From assembly GCA_963662395.1 (NCBI GenBank), contig OY759511.1:4030001-4094000 (forward strand): DNA of 64,000 bases. Reading direction: 5' to 3'. Source of the stretch: JAPOXR01 sp963662395. Its GTDB lineage: Bacteria; Pseudomonadota; Alphaproteobacteria; Rhodobacterales; Rhodobacteraceae. The notes below the pieces were generated by a model, which made no database searches, was not told where the DNA came from, and saw only the letters and a program-made list of their open reading frames with translations. The translations under genes were made by a program, and so were the position numbers. Of this stretch, positions 59,199 through 64,000 are shown piece after piece (within the stretch, counting starts at the first letter, position 1; each line of letters opens with the position of its first letter).

Positions 59199-59370
59199 CC
59201 GGATTTCCGTAACTGTTTCCTGGTCTCCTGGCGTCGCTTGCGGTCCTTCCGACTCACCGGGTTTCCACATCGAATCCAGGGGGTGGGCGATCGAATCGTT
59301 CGTGAGGTTTCACGACCGGCAGTTAGGACAGGATCATGAAGATTCGTGATCCGCCGACATGCCCTCGAGA
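59199..59370. repeat. Cassette repeat, copy B (most complete)
   Basis: It starts TCCGGATTTCCG, runs through CCTGGTCTCCTGGCGTCGCT, GGGTTTCCACATCGAATC, TCGAATCGTTCGTGAGGTTT and ends with GGATCATGAAGATTCGTGATCC. Its left part matches copy D, its right part copies A and C. Confidence 0.8.
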
Positions 59371-59476
59371 TGCCGGACAGCACGTACGCTGCTGCTGCCC
59401 GGCGCCATCCTGTTTTTTGACTTCGGATGCAGTCCTGTCAATCTCCTTCAATCGCAGACTTGGCACACCATCCATG

Positions 59477-60775
59477 TCAGGGCTCGTCCTGGGATGTGAA
59501 GGGGAATTTCGTGTAATGCCTGGTCGCATCTTCTTTCGCTTCACAGAAAACATCGTCGTCGGTAACACATCGCCAGTGCCTGCATTCCAGGCAGTTGTAT
59601 CTGAAATGCACCTTGCGCCGACGCGCGCACTGCCTGGCGAGGCGGCTCCATCCGTTATCGAGAATATTGTCGAGGAGTGCCTTCACCGGCAGGGGGCACT
59701 CCACGTATACGTGGGAAATGGGCCTGATGGCGCAGGAGACCAGCCGGTCGGCCGCCCGGTCATTGTGTATCCATCTCTTGTCCTTGAGACCGTCAACCAC
59801 GTGCTCCCTGATGACATCACGCGAGGCATCGCGTGGCAGGCCTGACGCATCGATCTCGATGGCAGATTGACCCAGGGATTCATAGTGGAGTGCCTTTTCT
59901 TCGCTCACGGCGTGGGTGACCTTGATTTCCACGCACAGCGTCCTGCCCTTCACGGTGGCAGTGATGTCCGGGATGATGCGCCCCAGCGGCTGCTCTTGCA
60001 CGACCGTCTCGAACCGGACCTTGGTGGGCGGAGCAACTTGGCCGGAGCCGTAGGCGCCGGATACTCCGTCAGAATAACGAACTGCCGGCAATTCCATCTC
60101 ACCGCAATCCTCGATCACCGTCTTGCAGGCCAAGTGCAGCGCGCTCTCGCCAAGCCTGTTGCAGTTGTCATCGGCGATGGCATGGGCGAAGTGGTGTGCA
60201 CGCTTCTTGCCCTTTCGTGCGACGAGGCGGCCGCCGCAAGCCGGGCAGGCACATTTGCAGGCAAGGCCGCGCTCGACCTCGCTGACATGCACCGCTGTGC
60301 CGTTCCTGCTGCCCCAGCCGGTATTCTTCCAGTCCGGTTTGCGCCACCGCGCTGATCGCGAACGCTGCTGAGTCTGATCGGGTGCAGTTCGACAAGCTTG
60401 GTCTGCCTCGTTGTCTGGTGGACGGGGCAGTGGATCGGGGCACGCAAGAAGGTGGGGAGGAGGATCGGGATAGACACGCTCGCGCGACTGCTCGATCTCG
60501 GCCGGCAGGTCCTCTTTGTCGGTTGTTTCGAGCCTGATCAGGACCACCTTGCGATCCAGCAACGCCCCCAGATCCGCGTTCAGGCCGCGGTGCCGTTCCG
60601 ATATTCCGGGAGGAACGGTTGGTGGTTCGAATACTACCAGGAATTCGGCATCGCTGGTTTCCGGATCAAAATCCGTCCCGCGGGCCGCCGAGCCGTACAC
60701 CTCGAGGCGCGACACCCGGTAGCGCCGGCAGATCCCGGCGATCTCCTTTATCCGGATTGCGATCTCGGGGTGCAT
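59477..60775 (-). CDS. MNT nucleotidyltransferase fused to a CoiA-like nuclease
   Basis: 432 residues from ATG 60775. Residues 1-105 are an MNT domain: ICRRYRVSRLEVYGSAARGT and then S41-D42-A43-E44, where the third acidic residue is Glu instead of Asp. It is about 90 percent identical at DNA level to the intact MNT gene at 61550. After SRERVYPDPPPH a disordered linker (to about 175) follows. The C-terminal part is CoiA-like: CKCACPACGGRL (zinc fingers), KRAHHFAHA, and GRIIPDITATVKGRTLCVEI then KVTHAVSEEKALHYESLGQS (PD-x-E-x-K-like site), AIEIDAS. CoiA-type proteins are nuclease-like and act in competence. A stop-codon loss or recombination appears to have joined two genes. Confidence 0.75.
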   Translation of the reverse strand: MHPEIAIRIKEIAGICRRYRVSRLEVYGSAARGTDFDPETSDAEFLVVFEPPTVPPGISERHRGLNADLGALLDRKVVLIRLETTDKEDLPAEIEQSRERVYPDPPPHLLACPDPLPRPPDNEADQACRTAPDQTQQRSRSARWRKPDWKNTGWGSRNGTAVHVSEVERGLACKCACPACGGRLVARKGKKRAHHFAHAIADDNCNRLGESALHLACKTVIEDCGEMELPAVRYSDGVSGAYGSGQVAPPTKVRFETVVQEQPLGRIIPDITATVKGRTLCVEIKVTHAVSEEKALHYESLGQSAIEIDASGLPRDASRDVIREHVVDGLKDKRWIHNDRAADRLVSCAIRPISHVYVECPLPVKALLDNILDNGWSRLARQCARRRKVHFRYNCLECRHWRCVTDDDVFCEAKEDATRHYTKFPFTSQDEP

Positions 60776-61007
60776 CGGTTGAAATCCTTCACGGCGCGAC
60801 CGCCAGCGTCCAGTATAGCTGCCGGGGCAGGAGTATCCAATCCGGCGACCCGGAAGCGAGACCCGTTGTCTGGCCAGCGGCAGGGATGTCCCTGCGCACG
60901 CGGGGTGGAAGTGTATTATCGCTGACAATAGTGCAGTTTTGCTGACAGGACCGCTGGCTGATCCGATTTGGTGTCATGATTTGGGACAGCCACTCTCCGG
61001 AATTGCC
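60776..61007. other. Upstream region of the MNT-CoiA gene
   Basis: About 230 bases without a gene. Two TGTCAGC copies (minus strand) 15 bases apart lie near 60925-60950 next to an AT-rich GATAAT-like -10 candidate. It should hold the promoter. Confidence 0.4.
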
Positions 61008-61160
61008 GCTTCCCGGGGTCACGAGGATTTTCCACATCGAATCTGGTGACGGAAGGGTCGAATCGTTCGTGAGGTTTCACAGCCGGCGCATAGAACGGGA
61101 TCATGAAGAATCGTGATCCACCAACATTGCCTCGAAATGCCCGTCAGAACGGGTCGTAGC
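61008..61160. repeat. Cassette repeat, copy C
   Basis: Contains GAGGATTTTCCACATCGAAT, TCGAATCGTTCGTGAGGTTT, GGCGCATAGAACGGGATCA and TGAAGAATCGTGATCCACCA, then runs into the last codons of the HEPN gene. It is nearly identical to the corresponding parts of A and B. Confidence 0.8.
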
Positions 61161-61560
61161 TGCCGGTGTCTTCCTCAGCTTCGGTCTCGGGCGAGGTCTT
61201 GCCGATCTCCGCAGCTCGGTCCAGTTCGTCGATCAGCGACTGAATCACGATTCGTAAACCCGGCAAGTCGTCCACGGCGTGGTCCCACACTCTTTCCGGA
61301 TCAACCCGCTGGTACTCGTGAATCAGTTGGTTGCGGAAGCCGACAACCTTTCCCAGCAGTGGGACTTTCGCTGCCACCTCCAGGGAGGACTGGCCAAGCT
61401 GGTTCAGTGCCTCAACCAGAATTGCAAAACCACGCTCCACTGCCCACTGCGTCCGCAGGTCACCGCGGTAGGTGCCGAAATCCATGCCGTCGATGAAGTT
61501 CTCGATCTCTGCCGCTGCCTTGTCGGCATCCTGGAGGCAGACTCTCGGATCACGCTTCAT
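61144..61560 (-). CDS. hepT: HEPN-domain toxin (DUF86 type)
   Basis: 138 residues from ATG 61560. The RNase motif R86-NQLI-H91 fits Rx4-6H, in VVGFRNQLIHEYQRVD. The helix WAVERGFAILVEALNQLG is typical of the family. Starts inside the MNT gene's last codons (11-base overlap), so both are made together. The tail GSYDPF is shared with the MNT remnant. HepT-type toxins cleave RNA until the MNT partner AMPylates them. Confidence 0.9.
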   Translation of the reverse strand: MKRDPRVCLQDADKAAAEIENFIDGMDFGTYRGDLRTQWAVERGFAILVEALNQLGQSSLEVAAKVPLLGKVVGFRNQLIHEYQRVDPERVWDHAVDDLPGLRIVIQSLIDELDRAAEIGKTSPETEAEEDTGSYDPF

Positions 61561-61861
61561 AGACGAGCTCGCGTGATCGGTCGATCGCATCCTGCAGGTA
61601 TTTGTTGTCGATCAGGCCAATCCTGATCAGATCGACCTCGCGGCCCAGCGTCGCCTGCAGATCCCTGGTCAGGCCCGCATACCGTTCGGATACGCCGGGA
61701 AGGGTCGGAGGCTCGAATTCCACCAGGAAGTCGGCATCGCTGGTCTCGGGATCGAAATCCGTTCCCCGCGCCGCCGAGCCGAACACCTCGAGGCGCGACA
61801 CCCGGTAGCGCCGACAGATCCCGGCGATCTCGTCCTTTCTGTTCGCGATCTCGGCATGCAT
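61550..61861 (-). CDS. mntA: MNT-domain antitoxin
   Basis: 103 residues from ATG 61861. The full motif is present: FGSAARGT at 27-34 and S41-DAD44 FLVEF, then LQATLGREVDLI and AIDRSRELVYEA. MntA transfers AMP groups to a Tyr near the HEPN active site. The N-terminal 45 codons are nearly identical to those of the fusion gene at 60775. The start at 61861 is preferred because the paralogue starts at the same Met. Confidence 0.9.
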   Translation of the reverse strand: MHAEIANRKDEIAGICRRYRVSRLEVFGSAARGTDFDPETSDADFLVEFEPPTLPGVSERYAGLTRDLQATLGREVDLIRIGLIDNKYLQDAIDRSRELVYEA

Positions 61862-61933
61862 CGATCCGGCTCCTTCACGGAACATCTGTTGTTGCCCGAT
61901 ATAGCAGCGGACGGTTCCGAATTCCATTCCTTC

Positions 61934-61961
61934 GGTCCGGATTTCCGAAGCTGGTGCCTGG
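61934..61961. repeat. Cassette repeat, partial copy E
   Basis: GGTCCGGATTTCCG followed by a diverged GAAGCTGGTGCCTGG. It matches the first 28 bases of copies B and D. It lies at the 5' side of the MNT/HEPN pair, so the pair is bordered by E and C. Confidence 0.55.
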
Positions 61962-62065
61962 CTGGCCAGCCAGGGAGTTCATCCTCCTTGGTGGTGCATG
62001 CGCCGAAGGGGTATGCTGGGGTTGCAGGCGGCCATCTCGCCTGCCGACTCGTGGAGGTTGCCGCC

Positions 62066-62287
62066 ATGTCCTCGCCGCGCACGCTGCTGATCCTGGTCTG
62101 GCTGATCGCCTCGGGGGTCATCTGGCTGGTGGTCGAGTTCGGTGTCGATTTCCGGGAATTCTTCTTCGGGGCGCTGGGCGGCCTGGTTCCCGATATCTTG
62201 CCGGCAGCAGACATCGGCCGCCTCCGGCAGGGCATGGCCACCGCCTTCGGTGCCGGCCTTCTGCTCCTCCTCCTCTTGCGCAGGTGA
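62066..62287 (+). CDS. Small two-span membrane protein
   Basis: 73 residues from ATG 62066 with GGAGG eight bases upstream. Two hydrophobic segments (LLILVWLIASGVIWLVVEF and the C-terminal ATAFGAGLLLLLLL). No family recognised. First gene back in backbone-type sequence after the cargo. Confidence 0.6.
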   Translation: MSSPRTLLILVWLIASGVIWLVVEFGVDFREFFFGALGGLVPDILPAADIGRLRQGMATAFGAGLLLLLLLRR

Positions 62288-62359
62288 CTTCCGGTCTCTC
62301 CGTTTCGGCCTGCATGCGGGCGGCGGTTATGGTCGGGGCGGGCCACCGGGAGATGACAA

Positions 62360-62596
62360 TTGACGCTATACACATGCAGATCCGTCCTGACCGGGCAGAT
62401 GAACACCCGGGACATACCGGTCGATCCGGACCGCGTGGCCAAATGGCAGGCACTGGGAGCGCAGGCGCCGAAGATCCAGCACGCCTTTCCCGAGCTCGAT
62501 GCCGATGATCGCGAGTTCCTGCTCTCCGGCGTGACGCCAGAGGAACATGACAGCCTGTTTCCAGCAGAGGGGGAAGACGAATGCGACGATTCGTGA
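62360..62596 (+). CDS. Small conserved hypothetical protein of alphaproteobacterial plasmids
   Basis: 78 residues from TTG 62360 with GGGAG seven to eight bases upstream; ATG 62399 is an alternative. The pattern YTCRSVLTG-MNTRDIPVD, ARWQALG-like, then FPELDADDREFLLSG-TPEE is one I recall from small conserved proteins in alphaproteobacteria. Function unknown. Overlaps the next gene by 16 bases. Confidence 0.65.
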   Translation: MTLYTCRSVLTGQMNTRDIPVDPDRVAKWQALGAQAPKIQHAFPELDADDREFLLSGVTPEEHDSLFPAEGEDECDDS

Positions 62597-63348
62597 CGGC
62601 ACCGATCCTGGAGGTGGAGGGATCCCGCCACCCGGGGCCGGACGGGCTGGACATGGGATGTCCGGACGAGGTCGGCACCAGGCTTGCCGCCGCCAGCGGC
62701 CGGTTTGCCACCCTTGCCGTCCAGGGCTGGGATTTGCCCTGGGTGTTCCGGACGCTGGCCGGCACCAGGCGTTGGCTCGGCCAGGCGGCCGACCGGACCG
62801 GTTGCCGGCTGACCGTGGCCCATCACTCGCTGTGGTGCGCCCGGACTGCCTGGCGCCTGCTGTCCGACGGCGACCCCGTGTTGCGGGCCGGTACCGCGCT
62901 GTGGGCGCTGCTGCATGACGGCCACGAGGCGTGGACCGGTGACCTGCCGCGCCCGCTGCAATTGCAGATGCCGGTGCTGCTCGAGCGGCAGGCGAGGATC
63001 GACGACATGATCCTGGAGCGGATCGCCGCCGACCGGCCCGGCCTTGCCGCCTGGGCGGGTGAGCGGCTCTGGCACCGCAAGCTGGTCGAGAGGATCGACC
63101 GGGCGGCCTCGGCGGCCGAGCAGGAGCTCTACGTCGATTCATCCGGCTCCGGGCCGATGAGCAGCCTGCCGGTGGCATGGCCGGCGCTTCCCGGCCGGCT
63201 GGCCGGTCCGGCCAGGGCGGCCTCGCGGATGGCCGAGGGATTCGATCTCCTGGCCGGCGAACTGGAACTGGCGGCAATGACCGGCGGTGCCGGCCGCAGG
63301 GCACCACGGGCACGGGCGCGGGTGGACGGAGGAGACGCAGGATGTTGA
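62581..63348 (+). CDS. HD-domain phosphohydrolase (YfbR-like)
   Basis: 255 residues. The HD signature is TVAHHSLWCARTAW followed by ALWALLHDGHEAWTGDLPRP, i.e. H...HD...E/GD-P as in YfbR-type 5'-nucleotidases. Asp further on likely completes the metal site. These enzymes dephosphorylate deoxynucleotides. It is located in a cluster of small backbone genes. Confidence 0.8.
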   Translation: MRRFVTAPILEVEGSRHPGPDGLDMGCPDEVGTRLAAASGRFATLAVQGWDLPWVFRTLAGTRRWLGQAADRTGCRLTVAHHSLWCARTAWRLLSDGDPVLRAGTALWALLHDGHEAWTGDLPRPLQLQMPVLLERQARIDDMILERIAADRPGLAAWAGERLWHRKLVERIDRAASAAEQELYVDSSGSGPMSSLPVAWPALPGRLAGPARAASRMAEGFDLLAGELELAAMTGGAGRRAPRARARVDGGDAGC

Positions 63349-64000
63349 TGCCGAAATGGAACAGCCGGGAATTCTTCGAGTTCGTGGCGGCGGAGGAAGT
63401 CTCGGCCCGGCTGGCCGATGGAGCCGACCCCGACGAGACCGATAGGGACGGCCGAACCCCGCTGCACCACGCTGCCGTCCATGGCCGGCCGCTGGTGGTG
63501 ACGCTGCTCATGGATGCCGGTGCGACCGTCCGCCGGGACAGGTTCGGCTGGACCCCGCTGCACTGTGCCGCTGCCGCCGAAGGCCGGCCGTGGGCCATCA
63601 TCCCGTTCGTGACCTCGGGCGCCGATGTGAATGCCCGGACCGATCGCGGGCAGACACCGCTGCATTTCGCGGCCATGCATGGCACCACGGCCTCGGTGCA
63701 GCTGCTGCTGGGCGCCGGGGCCGACAGGGAGGCCCTCGATGCTGGCGGGCGAAGTCCCGGCTGCCTCGCTCTCGAGGCCGGCCATGACGACGTGGCCGAC
63801 ATGATCCGCAGCCCGCACGCGCCGGCCTGGATCGGTGCCCGGGAGGGCGAGAGACTCGCCGTCGGCGATCCGGGTCCGCTGCAATCGATCGAGGTGATGC
63901 TCCTGCATGGAGCCAGGGATGATCGAGGTCCGGATTGTGCCTATGATCTGCTGGCAGACCGGCAGACCGGCCGGGTCGGCCTGCATCTCCACTGGTGGCA
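63342..64000 (+). CDS. Ankyrin-repeat protein, cut by window end
   Basis: ATG 63342 with GGAGGA nine bases upstream, overlapping the HD gene stop. At least 219 residues stay open to the window end. Three to four ankyrin repeats: DRDGRTPLHHAAVHGRPLVV, FGWTPLHCAAAAEGRPW and RGQTPLHFAAMHGTTASVQL. There is no signal peptide, unlike the ankyrin protein at 25953. The 3' end is outside the window. Confidence 0.8.
   Translation, partial: MLMPKWNSREFFEFVAAEEVSARLADGADPDETDRDGRTPLHHAAVHGRPLVVTLLMDAGATVRRDRFGWTPLHCAAAAEGRPWAIIPFVTSGADVNARTDRGQTPLHFAAMHGTTASVQLLLGAGADREALDAGGRSPGCLALEAGHDDVADMIRSPHAPAWIGAREGERLAVGDPGPLQSIEVMLLHGARDDRGPDCAYDLLADRQTGRVGLHLHWW

Noticed and set aside
1..64000. tRNA, rRNA, integrase or relaxase genes
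   Set aside because: I looked for their conserved motifs and structures on both strands and found none in the window.

Overview
This is GC-rich DNA, probably from a pseudomonadotan (possibly an alphaproteobacterium). It looks like a conjugative plasmid or integrated conjugative element rather than core chromosome. I saw no rRNA, tRNA or housekeeping metabolic gene. The backbone carries I-type (type IVB, Dot/Icm-like) conjugation genes, an R64-like thin-pilus (pil) operon, a ParA-type partition gene and a plasmid-type topoisomerase III. Other Dot/Icm genes and the pilus secretin are not in the window, so the element continues beyond both ends.

Layout. 1-975: left-truncated, frameshifted ISNCY-like transposase. 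1.3-15.4 kb: lipoprotein, DUF882-type peptidase, several unknowns, a giant strawberry-notch-like helicase and a PcfJ-like protein. 15.5-21.6 kb: pilO-P-Q-R-S followed by only the N-terminal half of a prepilin peptidase. 21.6-28.7 kb: accessory block with Fic, a frameshifted AAA ATPase, an ImmA-like protein, an ankyrin-LysM protein and a secreted protein, with short repeated gene tails. 29.0-31.2 kb: zinc-ribbon/DarG/DarT toxin-antitoxin operon. 31.3-37.7 kb: dotD-dotC on minus; exported nuclease-like protein, icmV-like and dotA/traY on plus, then a ribbon-helix-helix regulator and a coiled-coil membrane protein. 37.7-46.0 kb: defence cargo, namely a decapitated AAA-ATPase remnant, a type IIG restriction-modification enzyme, a 1269-residue SIR2 protein and a GIY-YIG protein. 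46.0-49.5 kb: minus-strand operon parA - small ORF - RHH/AT-hook protein - dotB - icmT - A24 peptidase domain, the missing half of the prepilin peptidase. 49.5-50.6 kb: structured intergenic region with palindromes, an 18-bp inverted repeat and CRISPR-like hairpin repeats, a candidate oriT/oriV or partition site. 50.6-52.8 kb: topoisomerase III. 52.9-62 kb: second defence block with a trypsin-like protease, HigBA, a Dam/4-TM protein/DGQHR operon divergent from an AbiV-DUF3775 protein, an MNT remnant, an MNT-CoiA-like fusion and an MNT/HEPN pair, interspersed with copies of a 110-155-bp repeat. 62.0-64.0 kb: small backbone genes, an HD phosphohydrolase and an ankyrin protein cut by the window end.

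The pil operon should build a thin mating pilus. The Dot/Icm proteins form part of the transfer channel (DotC and DotD in the outer membrane, DotA in the inner membrane, DotB as an ATPase). The topoisomerase, helicase and ParA serve DNA processing and maintenance. The remaining genes look like cargo for phage defence and plasmid addiction. The strongest novelty candidates are the prepilin peptidase split over 25 kb, the MNT-CoiA fusion, the cassette-bordering repeats, and the Dam/membrane/DGQHR operon facing AbiV-DUF3775.
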